The position numbers and the translations under genes are program-made. Below are positions 23,561 through 35,735 of a stretch of DNA of 64,000 nt, one piece after another; position 1 is the first letter of the stretch; every line of letters begins with the position of its first letter. The notes below the pieces were generated by a model. That model was not told where the DNA came from. It did not search any database and saw only the letters and a list, made by a program, of their open reading frames with translations. The DNA comes from Corythucha ciliata (taxonomy: Eukaryota > Arthropoda > Insecta > Hemiptera > Tingidae). The DNA lies in NCBI GenBank assembly GCA_038030265.1, contig CM075941.1, positions 16,244,001 through 16,308,000 on the forward strand, in the 5' to 3' direction.

Positions 23561-23964
23561 TAAGGAGACTATTGTTTTTCTGGGAAGTTTGATTTTTCTT
23601 CATAAAATATAAATAAATAAATAATAAATCAAGGAAGAAAAGGCAAGGGCTTATCTCGAACCCATCTTCGGGGGGGGGGGGATATCAAAACCCCACCCCT
23701 TCCCTCGGTACACCCTCCCAACTAGCCCTACGTTTAGAGCGATTTGACCAGCTCGGGTAATCCTGCTGATACCCCTGCCCACCCAGATTCACCTACGGGG
23801 GAGCGGGAGGACCACAACTTTTTTTTTTGTTTTTTGTGTTTTTTCCCCCTTCCTTCTCTACTCCTCCTCCCCCCACCACCGTTTTTCCGATACCCAGACT
23901 GAGTCTCGCTCTCGTCTCGAGAATTGTGGTATCGTCTCGGTCTCGGTGCATCACTACTTATTAT

Positions 23965-24050
23965 TAAGAAAAAACGCTTATATATTCAAGTATTCGCGGC
24001 TGAAATGGTTAGAAAGCGCTAATTCGCAACAAAAAATTGGTACTTGGGCA
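23965..24050 (-). repeat. Family A array, minus orientation, right part
   Basis: Continuation of the array interrupted by the hAT-like element: ATTCGCGGCTGAAAT and GAAAGCGCTAATTCGC units. Confidence 0.75.
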
Positions 24051-24188
24051 ATAAGCTACTGAAAACATTGACAATCCGTTCCTATAATATCGGATTCCCA
24101 TGTGTCACGGCCCAAAGCGTCCAAAAGCTCCTCAGGCTTAGTGTTCGGGTACCGCAAGGAGTGGCGAAACATTTCTTCCAAGCGGTCA

Positions 24189-24282
24189 GGGCTGTGTCAA
24201 AGAGGGGCACGCGCCCCCAACTGCAACCACATATAGCGCTTTCTTAAGGAGCATTTCCTTTCTCTCTCACTCTGTTAGCAGC
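24189..24282 (+). repeat. ~95-bp dispersed repeat, copy 1
   Basis: Begins GGGCTGTGTCAAAGAGGGG, has GCACGCGCCCC in the middle and ends with AGCGCTTTCTTAAGG and a CTCTCTC stretch. It is clearly related to 24,662-24,760, with small insertions. It sits at the start of the C array and the second copy sits inside it. Confidence 0.7.
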
Positions 24283-24289
24283 GGTCAGC

Positions 24290-25030
24290 TGAATGCGAGT
24301 TTCGAATGAGCCAACTTCGTAAAATGTCGCCTGTTTTGAAAGACCCGGATTGGATTTTCGAGTGGGCCGAAAGCGAAATTGGTTTTGAATGGGCCAAACC
24401 TGTAATATTTGTTTTTGAAAGGAGCCGCATGTTCCAGGAAATCAATCTTAATAATGAGCCAATACCCTGGAAATTGTGATTTTGAGTGTGTGAAATCCGT
24501 GAATTTTGTTATTTTAGTTAGCCAGACCCCCCCCCCCACTTCCACCCAACGATTTGAAACGTGCCAGACCCACGAAATCGGGGTTTTGGAAGAGCCAAAC
24601 GATGACTTTGGGTTCTGGGAGTGCTATTTGTCCCTTGACTTCTGTGACTTGGATTTCTCCTGGGCTGTATCATTGAGGGGGAGGGGGTGCGCGTGCCCCG
24701 ACAGCAAACAGACAATCCCGCAGCGCTTTCTTAGGGCGCCTTTTCTCTCTTGCTCTCTCACGAATTTGGGTTTGAATGGGCCAATCTATCGAAATTTCAT
24801 TTCAAAAGGAGCTAAACCTGCGATATATCCACGAAACTTAGGTTGCACACGTAACGTTGGTTATTTTAATAAGCCAAACCCAACAAAATTGGCTTTTGCA
24901 GAGTCAATCCGTCGAAATTGGCTTTTTGAGTGAGCAAATGCCATGAAATTGGGTTCTGTGAGTATCAAATCCATTATGTTTGGGTTTTAAAAGAAGGCAA
25001 ACCCACGAAATTGGTGTTTAAAGTGGTGAA
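24290..25030 (+). repeat. Family C array, plus orientation
   Basis: About 22 units of GAGCCAAACCCACGAAATTGG then TTTTTGA, interrupted by the second ~95-bp repeat and a C11 run (24,527-24,537). It follows a minus-oriented A array, the mirror image of the C(minus)-A(plus) order elsewhere. The 174-codon frame here (24,409-24,933) is read through repeat units and is not a credible gene. Confidence 0.8.
24662..24760 (+). repeat. ~95-bp dispersed repeat, copy 2
   Basis: Begins GGGCTGTATCATTGAGGGG, has GTGCGCGTGCCCC in the middle and ends AGCGCTTTCTTAGGGCG followed by a TCTCTCTTGCTCTCTC stretch. Partner of 24,189-24,282. Confidence 0.7.
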
Positions 25031-27830
25031 ATTGATCGACCCACGGTGGAACTCAGTGGAAGACCACCACTGCTGCCGCCGCGGAACCACTTCGGGCAGT
25101 TTCCAAGAACGGTATGCAGATGACTCAGGACAGGAACTAACCGTTTTGTCACCGCGGGACCCGATAGGTGTGGGTCCGATACTAGCTGATGTTGACGTTG
25201 CCTGGACTCATCCGATTTCTCGCATCTTGGAAATCGGCCACCCGATTGGGACTTGGGATTTTTCGGCATCTTGGGGCATACGCCAGACTTCGCTCCTCGT
25301 CAATCTTGTTTCGCCATTGTTTTCTCTCGATCGTTTCCTACCAATTATCAGTAATCAATACAAGCTAATAAAGTTGTTCTCTTCATTATTAAAATTTGAT
25401 TGCCAACGCATCGACAACGTTCATTTTACCCTTTCACGAGCCCCCTAATGAAGAAAGAGTTTTTTTTTTCAAGTCTCGAGAGTGAGTACGAGCGTATTTT
25501 CTCGGGGGTGGAGCTTAATGTGAACGTTATTATTTCGTCCATTATGAATAATTTCTATACCCATGAGCCGGGGCTATTGGTAAGAGACGGGGGGGGGGGC
25601 TTTTTTTATTAGAAGGAAGGGCTCGCGTTAAGATCCTATTATAGATTACCCCGTAGAGCAGCCCCCGTCCCGCCCCCTCCTGACTTTCACTCTGTTGTTA
25701 AACTATTAATTTATTAAATTCTACGTGACCGGGGTTTCTTTAACCACGCACTTCACGTATCGGAAGGTCTTTTTTTTTTGTTCTTTCTTTCCTATATCCC
25801 GCAAATTCATGAAGAAGCCCACACGTTGGAGCTGTATATGATGAGAATGGTGACACAATTTAATTAGAACCATATTTAGACCGAAACCTTTGAATATGGA
25901 GTGTCAAGCCAATTAAATTAACGTGGCAGCAAGGTGGCAACGGGGTGAGGGGAGTTCATTTTAATATGCAAAACGGCGCACTTTTGTTTATATGCACATA
26001 GAGAGAGGAAAGAAGAAAAACAAAATGAGAAGGTTTCTTGTTTTAATTTAACGACTACAACGGCGATTCCTTCTATCTGAGAGTTGCATCCCTAAGAAAT
26101 ACAATATTTCAATTAGGATAACAAGATTATTATTATTTTTATTCAGTTTTTTAGTTGCTTGTTACAAACCGGCGGAACAAGACGTGGAGGACTAGAGGTC
26201 GGCGGAGCCCATAGGGACATTTATCATGTTGAGATCCCGCCTTTTCTTTCTGATTCATATAAAGCGTAATAGGCCACCTTTTTATACAAAAAACCTTGAA
26301 AATTCGGAACTGTTTTTTGTTTTGTTTTGTTTTGTTTTTTTTTTTTTGCTTCACTTTTGATCGCGCTCTCGAATAAAAATAAAAAAGAAGAAAAAGTGGT
26401 CCAGGGATGGCTTGGATGGTGCGGGGCGTGGCGGACGGAATCTTCTCTCATTCGGAACACGTCGTATAACGTCCAGTCAGACAAATCAACGGGAGGGAAA
26501 CGCACGTGATCCCTACACCGTCACGTCTTCTATGCCAATGTCTGCCAACCTATCAAACTCATTACAAACATTTAGGTCATAGGATGCTCGACAGGAGAAG
26601 TGTGAGATGAAAATCGGCGAACAGGTGAAAGAAATCATCAGGTGATGGATGTCTCGTGAAACGATGGGGATTGGAGTGGAGGGGAGGGGATTTAATTTCT
26701 TTTGACTGGTTCGACGTTGTAGTTTATATGAACCCTTTTTTCCCATTGAACCTTTTTCCCCGTTTACCCTGTTTTTGAAAGGAACATCAATTCACGCTTC
26801 ATCGCTTTTTAAAAATCGATTATCCGCTTACACGAGAAGATTTTTGACGCTCCAAAGATTTCCTCCAAGCCAAATATCACCTGGACCAACAATACCACTT
26901 ATTTAGGGGGATTTACCCCCTGTGGTAAATAGTTTTTTAATATTTACTCTCTCTAATCACTATAGCTAACTCGATTTTAGATAGACAAATGCGAAACGAT
27001 TCTTCATAGGCCGTATACGATTATTGGCCCTCCTACGCAACGCAATCACTGCTACAGTTAATGACTAATAGCACCAAGACATACCGACTCTTCTCCCATC
27101 CCCCCCTCCTCCTCACCGAACACAGCTTCAAACCTATCAGTCTTGCCGATGATTGGCTCCGCGTCCAAATAAATAATTTTCCTCCCTCGTCGGGGCGGTC
27201 ATTAGAAACGAATTAGCCGGCCACGACTTATACACCTGAAAATCTCTTGAAGGAGATTTATGCCTCCCGCACTGGGGAGTTTGGGGCGCTTCTTTTTTCC
27301 CCTCTTCTTCAATTTCCTTTCACTCATCGTACAATAAGCTACGATTTCGAGTTTTTAGAGAAAAAAAATACGTTCATAAAGAAGGGGGGGGGAAGGTCAA
27401 TTAAAATTCGCTCGCCTCGGTTGAGAGCGCAATGATTTCACTATGTCGATTAAATGAAGAAAAGGGTCAAAAGCTTATATTTATGGCTTTAAAGCGGCCA
27501 TTTTTGTTTAAAAAAATTCTTCCTACTTATTTCTTTTTCTTCGCAATTAAAACAGACCATTCCCATACTCGTATAAATATGGCGAAACAGAGTTTAAATG
27601 GTGCTAAGAAAGTAGGAGGAGCAAACACTTGTTACGATGGATTGTCACAGAAGTGACAACTTGCTGATGATCTGGGAAAGCGGGTTGATGATGGGAATGG
27701 TGGGGGGGGGGGTTTTTTTTTTTTAATAGAAAAATGGAACGGCATTATGCCTCCGACTTGGAAGAAAAATTTTTTTTCAGTCACCCCCCCAGGGTCCGAG
27801 AGAACAACCTCAGACGGCAGTTCCCATATA

Positions 27831-27881
<51 letters not shown>

Positions 27882-29640
27882 ACACCAGTCGCGATTGTCG
27901 TGAACGCTATTTTTTTCTTCTCTCTCTCACTCATTCTCATTTCCACGTCCCCAAAGCTGCCCCTCTGGGGTCTCTTTCTCCGTTATGCCAAGTGTCACAA
28001 AAGATGTTAATTCGGCGTCTCACGCGTAATTTTTAATCCGAGAACTGCGGCGAGGCTGCGGCGAAGATCCCCCGTTGCGAGATGATATTCACTCTGCGCT
28101 GGTGGGTATGCGACTCGGGACAATCGTGTTGGTTTCATTGGTGAGACCGTGAGGGGGGGAGGCGTCTCGACAAACTGTCGTCGGAGGGTTTCTATTATTT
28201 TTTTTAGTGGGTTAATCACCCCCCCCCTTCCCCTTACAGTACACTACTGTTAATGTGTCGCAACAAAAATCCCGTTACGCAAAGAAATGAAATGTGCCAA
28301 GCTTCACTTGATACACTTATATGAGTACATGACCAGCCCGAGAGGTTCATTTCAGGGTTTAGAAATGAGTTTGAAATTAAAATTACAGCGAGTATAAATC
28401 GCGCTATCAGTAATTAACATACTCGAAACTTTTTCATTGCTTGTCCAGCGTCTTTTCTTCTATAGGGGGGGGGGGGCAGGGAAGAAAGAAAGAAAGAAAG
28501 AAAGGGGAATAGACGTGGATATGGAAGCATTAAATCCGTTCAAAGAAGTCTGATGGAATCGTGAGCCAACTATTAGCGGATTCCTCTCTTCCCCTACCCT
28601 TCCCCCCTCGTCGTTTATGGAGGCTCTAAGTTCTGACTGAGACCTATCACATTGAGAATCTTCTTCGAGGGGAGGAAGAGGGGAAATACTTCGGCCAGCT
28701 CTTTCTGTACCATATTTCACAACGATTCATCTAACAATTTTTTCCCCCGTTTTTTTTTTTTTTTTTTTTTTTCGTGAAAAAGGAAAAGAAAGAAACTTAT
28801 TAACTTACAAAGGGCCTCCGAGCACACTGGGAAAAAGTTTTGAGTCGCAATCGGAGGCTAACCGACTATGGTTTGGGTTTCTATAGACACAAGGCACCCG
28901 AAACGCCGCAGGGCTGTCACAAATTTTCCAGTCAATTCAGTGCAATGGACGTTGGACAGCCATTGAAGTCCCAAGGATTTATTCGCCCCCCCCTCCCGCA
29001 TGAAAGCGTTTTGGCCAGGGCTGCCGGCTGCGTTCCGCAACTGACCATTTTGCCCGAAAGGCTCATGCACCCAAGTCCGGCTCCAATAGAAACACTTTGA
29101 CAAGAAGTAAAATGACAAATGACCTTGAAAATTGGTTGATTTTGGCAGAAATTACCAGAATAATGAACTGGACGAAACTGCATGCACATCCCTCGGCAAA
29201 ATTGAGACAAATTTTCAATTAGACGGTCTTTAAAGGCATTTTGGAACCATTTTAAGGGGCCCCCCAAGAATTTTCTTCCCTGCGGCGGCTGACAACACGG
29301 GATTCGAATTTTCAAAATCGACAGCTAACGGACATTAGCTGGTTCGTTTGCGAAAGTCATCAAAATCGGCTAACGACACGCAATGACAACGTAAAACTCT
29401 CATTTTTGGGCACTTTTTAGGGGACGGTGATGGGCCCACTGTTGTGAGCGTTTTGGCCGAGACATCGCTGCGTATACACTCATAGTGTGAGGGAACTCAC
29501 GAATCACGTCCAGCTCAAAGGGAAACACTTTGAAAAATTACCCTCAAGACAGTCCACTGGCCCAAACCGATATAAGCAAAAATAGGCAACCAGAATGTGA
29601 AATGGCAAAAAAAAAACTGAGTGTTTTACGACACTAATCT
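25031..29640. other. Non-array DNA, no gene recognised
   Basis: The first 300 bp (25,030-25,330) are GC-richer and open in one plus frame (the 172-codon frame ending 25,448), but I recognise no domain. The rest is AT-rich with homopolymers: G11 (25,589-25,599), G11 (27,702-27,712), A49 (27,832-27,880), C9 (28,219-28,227), G12 (28,465-28,476), an AAAG tetranucleotide stretch after it, and T23 (28,750-28,772). From about 29,100 to 29,400 scattered AAAATTG-type words suggest very old array remnants. Confidence 0.5.
27832..27880. repeat. A49 homopolymer
   Basis: Forty-nine uninterrupted A residues, the longest homopolymer in the window. It makes artefactual poly-lysine or poly-phenylalanine frames on the two strands. 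No retroposon body is recognised upstream. Confidence 0.9.
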
Positions 29641-31800
29641 TTAACCCGCAAATTGGAGATTTTATATCTATTTTACCACGAATTAACGTATTTCCATTGT
29701 TAGCCGCATATTAGCAGTTTTACTTTATAATAGACCGGAAAAACCGATTTTTCTCACACCAAAAATGAAGATTTTTCGCTTGACCTATGGAGAAAGTGGC
29801 TATTTTCACTATGGCAACCTTACAACGAAAGAAACTCTTTAATCTCGGCGTATTATTTGCTTACTTTACGTCACGGAGTGAACGAAATTACTTTACGTCG
29901 CTGTTAAGAGTGACTTGTTTGGAGTGAGTCGTGGTGAAGTGACACATTTGGTCGGTCCAGCGAAAAATAGCGTTCGCAACTCGAGAGTATTAGCGTCTTT
30001 ACGCGCTCGTTGTTAGTAATTAGCGAACTCGGCTTCTCCTTCGCCAAACACAACTCACGCGTAAAGTGACGCTTTCCTCACACGTTGTGAAATATACTAT
30101 TCTCAAACTACGGTGTGAATTAGCATTTTTTAAATCAATTTTAGCCACGAATTAGAACTTTTCTAAATTGTAGCCGCGAATTAGCGCTTTTACTCAATTG
30201 TAGCTGCGGCTTACCAATTTTTTATTCGTGTTGGCCGTGAATTATAGCGATTCCTCTCAATTTCAACCGCGCTTTAGCGTTTTCCTCATTTTCAGCAGGA
30301 AATTAGCGGTTTCACTTTCAGCAGCGAATAAGCTTTTTTCTCTTCCCCCCCCCCTCTCTCCGATTTTGAATCCGAATGAGCGTTTTTCTCATTTTGGACA
30401 CGAATTAGCAATTTTTCTCAATTTTAGACGCAAAATATCGCTTTTCTCAATTATAGGTATAATTATTAGGGTTTTTTATCTCGGCTTTGGCATTTCTATT
30501 TATTTTAGCCATAAATTAGCTCTTTTTATTTATTTTAGCAGAGAATTATCACATATTTTTCTCAATTTCAGCAAGGATTTAGTGATTTAACCGAATTTTA
30601 GCCGCGAATCATCGTTTTTATCCATTTTAGTGGCAATTTAGTGATTTTCTCAATTTCCGCCTAGGTTGAGCCCTGTTTCTCAATTATAGCGCGAATTATC
30701 GCTTGTTCTCAATTTCGGCCTCAAATTAAAACTTTTCCACAATTTTACCAGCGAATTAGCAGGTTTTCGAAATATTAACCCTGAATTAGCAGTTGGTCTC
30801 AATATTGGCCATGACATAGCTTTATTTTATTATAAATTTTTATTTATATTATTTAGCCGTAAATTAGCGGTTCTTCACAATTTCATCCCCGTATAACCGA
30901 ATTTCTCAGTTTTAGCCGTGAATCAATATTTTTCACACTTTTTTTTTCTTTCACCCACAATTCAGTGGTTCATTCCAATTTTAGCACCGATCCAGCGTTT
31001 ATCTCAATTTTAGCGTGAATTGGCGCTTGTTCTCAATATATGCAGCCCTGTGCAGTGTGCATCTGTGATTTTCCCCATTTTATTTGATTTCTCATCGAAT
31101 AAGCAGTTTTTTCAATCTTATAGCTGTGAATTAGCACATTTTTTCTATTTAGCCCGTGAATAAGGGATGTTGATGACTCAATTCTTGGGCTAATCAGCGA
31201 TTTTTCTCAACTTAGGCAGCGAATTAGCGTTTTTTCTCAGTTTTAGCTGCGATTTATCGCTTTTTCAATATTTTAGACGCGAATTATCACTTATTTTTCT
31301 CAACTTTGGCCACAAATAGCGTTTTTCTTAATTTTAGCCGCGCATCACTGATTTTCCTCAATTTTAGCCATGATTTACGATCGAACCGAACTTCAGCCAC
31401 AAATCAGCCCTTTTCCCCAATTTTAACAGCTATATAGCGCTTTTTCTCGCGTTCAATTTAATAATATGGGCGCTGTTTCTAATCTTTTAGCGGCCTCAGG
31501 AACACCACAGTATAAGCGCGGAAGAGACGCTATGGAAGATTTTCACGAATATTTGGGATTTTTCTTAACGTTTGCCCAGGTGCTGGCCCCGCCTCTTGAA
31601 GGCGCGCTGATTAGCACGCCTTATCAATTTCAACCTCCCAAGGTCCTATAGAGAAACGTATTTTCTGTATTTTAACCGAAAAGTTGCTTCCAGAAACCAC
31701 AAATTTGTGTTCTTTCCAGATTTTAGTGTCAAATTCTCTGTTTCAGCCACATAAGGACCTACAACTGGGCATTAGCACTTTTTATCAATTCCAGACGCTT
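29640..31800 (+). repeat. Long family A array with two interruptions
   Basis: About 50 units of TTTTAGCCGCGAATTAGCG then TTTTTCTCAA at 29,640-29,775 and 30,116-31,450, with ragged units to about 31,800. The interruption 29,776-30,115 contains TTACTTTACGTC twice and no unit. The interruption 31,450-31,640 contains a 61-codon frame (31,466-31,651) with no recognised family. Variant units TTGCTTCCAGAAACC (about 31,684) and AAGGACCTACAACTGG (about 31,753) appear near the right end, as in other A arrays. Confidence 0.85.
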
Positions 31801-32978
31801 ACTTGCCCGTAAGTTTTCCCTATGAACAGCGCACGTAGTCGTCGATAGGCTACTCTGGAAGCGAGAATAATCATCCAAAACCATTTACTAGGCCAAACGT
31901 TCAATTTTCGGCGCTGACGACCCTCAATAGACCCTCAATTTAGCGTTTTGGCTGGAATCAGAAATTATTATCCCCAAAAATCGCCCTCCGCCGCCTTTTT
32001 TCAGTGGTTTTGGCATAAATGGCCAACATTTAAAAATTGCAGAGCGACTGCGTTTCTAGGGGTTTCTCTTGACACGGCAAATCTGACAATCGAAACGAGT
32101 CGTTCAGACAAGCCATTGAAAAGGGGATTCCCCTCTCTGAACGTTCTATACTCAGTTTTGTTGGTTAAACCGCGAATTGAGACGCTAACTTTTAGAGTTT
32201 TTTTCGCTCATTATGGCGTGGTCAGAACTTTGAGCCGGCAATTTTAAGTTGTGTGGGCTAAACAGCGAGTCATGGGCTGGTGCGCTGGGTAATGAGTTCC
32301 TAGCACTACCACAATTGAGTGCATTTCTATTATTTGCTCATTGCCTGACAGACGCCTAAACCGTCACAATTATTTCATAAAGCCTTCCACTGTACGTTAA
32401 GGGGAACTGAATCTGAATGACCCCAAGGACTCTAAAAAATCGTTCAGTTGGAGGGTGTGAATGAGTCGTAATAATCGTAGGGACTTCATCATCTCTGAAG
32501 AATGAGGCCAACAGGCAGCAGCGTATAATACTTTAAATTGAGCTCTAGTTAAGTTGGATGAAAAAGAAAAAAAAAAACGGAGAGAAAAGGAATTCCTATA
32601 GGATTCTTCCAGCATCCCATACATCAAAAAAGCCCTTTCAAGCGAGATTAGGATTCGCAATAAACATGACAAGAGGGTAGGAAGGGGGAGGAAATACCAC
32701 CCAAGGCTAAAATGCACTTCTTTTCAAATGTGCCCCCGCTTTTCCCCTTTCCCCACTGGAATAAAGCTCTCTCTCTTTTTAATTTTTATTTATTCGAATG
32801 TTAACCTCGGCCCCTTTGGTGAACACTTTACACGTACCATACCTATTGCGTGTGCTCTAGGAATTCACTCACCTAGGACGTTTTAACGCATTTCTTTGTT
32901 TTAAAAAACCGTGGAAAAAATAAAGGTAAGAAGAGTCGTTACTTTTGTCTCAATTAAATTTTCGCCCTCCGTCTTTTT

Positions 32979-33013
<35 letters not shown>

Positions 33014-33925
33014 CAGGTACGCTCACGTACTTGAAATAAAAACATAGTTCGTGGCGGAATTTCGGCTTTAGCCCGCTGCGCGGTAATGAGACTTTTGTCA
33101 GATTACCCCTCTCCCCTCCTACCATCAGACGCTCACCCACTCCACTATATCCGTTTATAACGTTAAAAAAAAAGTTGACAAAGAGAAGCAGGAAAAAAAT
33201 GTTGGTACTGTACTTAACAAAAAAATAAATAAATAAAGCCGCACTTGTACGATAAACATCGCTGTTTTCAAGGACTTTTTGTGCTCAGTACACGAAGGAA
33301 TGGAGTTTATTTGAGAAAAATTATGAAAAAAAAAATAAAATAAATTTTTGTTGCTCTTGTGCTACCAAACGGAAAGGTCAATTCCTTGAAATACAAAGAG
33401 GATGTTTGAGTGGACCATCCAACGGACGATTTCATGCATGGTGATTTCCTTGTTTGGATGGTGGCCAGACTAAGACTGTGGTGTTGAAGGTAAATTAGTC
33501 TAAAAGGGGACACTTTTGACTCTCCACTGCGGAAACTGTGGATCCAGCGTAAAATGTTGTAAGGGGGGGGGGGTCCAGGACGACTGGTTGGACCGTCGCA
33601 AAGAGACATTTTTGCAGCGCCTTAAAATTCGACGTTTATTGGGATCGGGCGTGGTCTTGAAACGACAACGTTGCTATAACTCCTCCCTGGTCTATCAAAT
33701 CAATTTGTGGAATCCAAGAATCCACCAAACATGTTCAAGAAAAATTGCTGGACGACAAACAAACGGTGCCCTAGCCGGATAGAACGCAGACTGCTGAATG
33801 GCTCGCCTGTGATCACGGTTACCGCCTTTTTTTTTAGACGAAAGTCAACTACAATCACGTCCACACCGGGCCTGAATTGGAAAACCGTCAGTGTAAAGTT
33901 CCTCTTTCTTCCTCTCCAAACTTTG
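31801..33925. other. Non-array DNA, no gene recognised
   Basis: Contains a T33 run (32,981-33,013) followed by CAGGTAC and a G11 run (33,563-33,573). Short frames on both strands (the largest 106 codons, 32,397-32,717 minus) show no known domain. Confidence 0.5.
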
Positions 33926-33929
33926 TGAA

Positions 33930-34200
33930 TTTGGCTCCCTCAAAACAAGAAATTTCGCGGATTTAACAGTTTCAAAGCTCAGTTTGGCGAATTTGACTCG
34001 TACAAAAAACAATTTCATTGGAATTATTGGATTTTGTTCCCTTTAAAATATAATTTCGTGGATTCTGCTCATTCAAAAAGCCAATATTGTGATTTTGGCT
34101 CCTACTTCACGGGGTTTAATATTTGAAAGACGATTTTCGCGAGTTAACTCTTTCAAATCCCCAATTTAGCGGATTTGCTTCTAAAATAAACCGGTTATCG
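33930..34200 (-). repeat. Family C array, minus orientation
   Basis: About nine units in the complement form, such as GAATTTGGCTCCCTCAAAAC and AATTTCGCGGATTTAACAG. Confidence 0.75.
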
Positions 34201-34919
34201 GAGTTACTGTCAGAGGTTATCGGAACACCTTAGTGGTGGCTAGTTTTTCCAGCGAAGGTGGGGGCGAATAAAACAATCCCCGCGATTATGTATAACATTG
34301 GCCGTCCGAAGAAACAGCAGCCCACGAGCGTTGCCCCCCTTGGAGCCTGGACGGTATATGTGACGGTATATGTGGTCAAAGGGGTGGAGGTAACGATTGA
34401 TCACTGAGCAGAAGGAGAGCGACGATCGTTCGCGGAGCGAGCCGATTTCAAAAAACTGGACATCAGGTAACCCTGGAACCCAAATCATTGGCCTCAAAAA
34501 ACGTCTGCAACGATGACAATTCAGCTAATAAACGAGATATTTTGTATCAAAAATTGGGATTTTCGCTGTTATAATTTGTTTTGTTTTTTATTGTTCGGCC
34601 AAACATACAGCAATGTCCGCCTAAAACGGGCAAAGCCAACTCAAGGCGCTTACCAGGTATTACATTTGACCCATCTCCCCTTAGAATTGACTCCCAAATG
34701 CCCAAATATGTATGCTCACGTTGAATAGGGTTCATCTGTGGGTTGTCGTTACAGAAACTATGAAAGGGACCTTTCTTTATTTGGCCATCGTGTTGCTCGT
34801 CGAGGAGCAATATCCTTTGGGGGGGGGGCGAGTGAACCGTGTCCCCTGGACCCCATTCTTGCGGCTACCCTACGAGCGTTGAATCGAAAACACAGGCTCC
34901 CTCACCTTCTAGAATCCAA
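34201..34919. other. Non-array DNA between opposed C arrays
   Basis: Contains a 13-bp tandem doublet GACGGTATATGTG at about 34,348 and a G10 run (34,819-34,828). It separates a minus C array from a plus C array. No gene recognised. Confidence 0.5.
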
Positions 34920-35425
34920 ACGCGTGTAATTGGGCCTTTAGAAGAGCCAGACTATATAAGATTTGGCTATGTAAACAATTTATAAAGAGTCAAGGCGAGG
35001 AAATTAATTTTTAGAAGGAGACGAAAGCCACGAAATCATGATTTGGATGAGCCAAGTCCGCGTTTGGCGTTCGGACGAGCAAAACTACGAAATTTGGCAT
35101 TTTTAAAGAGCCAAAGCCGGATAATTTTTTTTTTTTTTACAGCAGAACGTGCAAAATTGTTTTTTAAAAAAGCCTAAGCCGAGAAGTTTGTTTCCTGGAA
35201 GAGACATCCCGTGAAACGACTCGTAAGGAACAGAAATCTTCCCAATTGGTGTTTGAATGAGCCAAATCAACGATATTATTGGGCCTTTGGACTGGCAAAC
35301 TCCAAAATTTTGCTTTTTGAAAGCTCTGATTTGGCTTTTGGATGAGCCAAACTCTTTTTTGTTTGAGCCAAGCCCGCGAATTTAGATTTCTGGAAGATCC
35401 CATCTCCCATTGTGGGAATCTCCCG
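34920..35425 (+). repeat. Family C array, plus orientation
   Basis: About fifteen units of GAGCCAAAGCCGGATAATT and GAGCCAAGCCCGCGAATT with TTTTTTGA-like spacers. A non-array gap (35,426-35,735) with a C11 run (35,575-35,585) separates it from the next B array. Confidence 0.75.
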
Positions 35426-35735
35426 AATGAGCGGAATTAACCGTCATAATTCGCTTTGTCTTCATTCTTTCTAAAACTTGGTACCTTACAAACCGTCAAA
35501 GTCACGCCGTGACAATATTAACTATTTAATGGGATCTTTCCAGTCACCCAGGCTGTAGAACGGTGGCAGTTTACCCCCCCCCCCCTCTCATCATGACTAT
35601 ATCATGGCTTCCTACAACTTTTTGCTCTCGGTTTGGGTTCTTGAAGCGGTGGTGGAGGGGGGAAACATCAAAATCTGATTGTTACGGTTGAAAAACTTGG
35701 ATTTCACGACCTCAGAAATGGAATAAACGTGAATT

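Larger units (their letters stand above)
22465..23956. mobile_element. Non-autonomous hAT-like element, 1,492 bp, with exact 8-bp TSD
   Basis: Both flanks carry CTTATTAT (22,457-22,464 and 23,957-23,964), an exact 8-bp duplication as hAT elements make. The left end begins TAGAGTTTCACGAGACCGAG; the complement of the right end begins TAGTGATGCACCGAGACCGA. Subterminal DNA on both sides is a string of CGGTCTCGG/TCTCGG words, denser on the left (22,480-22,600), as is common for transposase-binding subterminal repeats. No transposase frame is present. The interior includes minus-oriented family A units (about 22,860-23,280), an AT-rich stretch with TTTATTTATTTG repeats, and a G12 run (23,670-23,681). 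Confidence 0.85.

Noticed and set aside
24409..25448. Two consecutive plus-strand frames of 174 and 172 codons
   Set aside because: The first runs through family C units, whose ~30-bp period keeps frames open. The second starts in C units and continues into DNA with no recognisable domain.
27632..28036. Frames with poly-Lys or poly-Phe
   Set aside because: They are translations of the A49 homopolymer.
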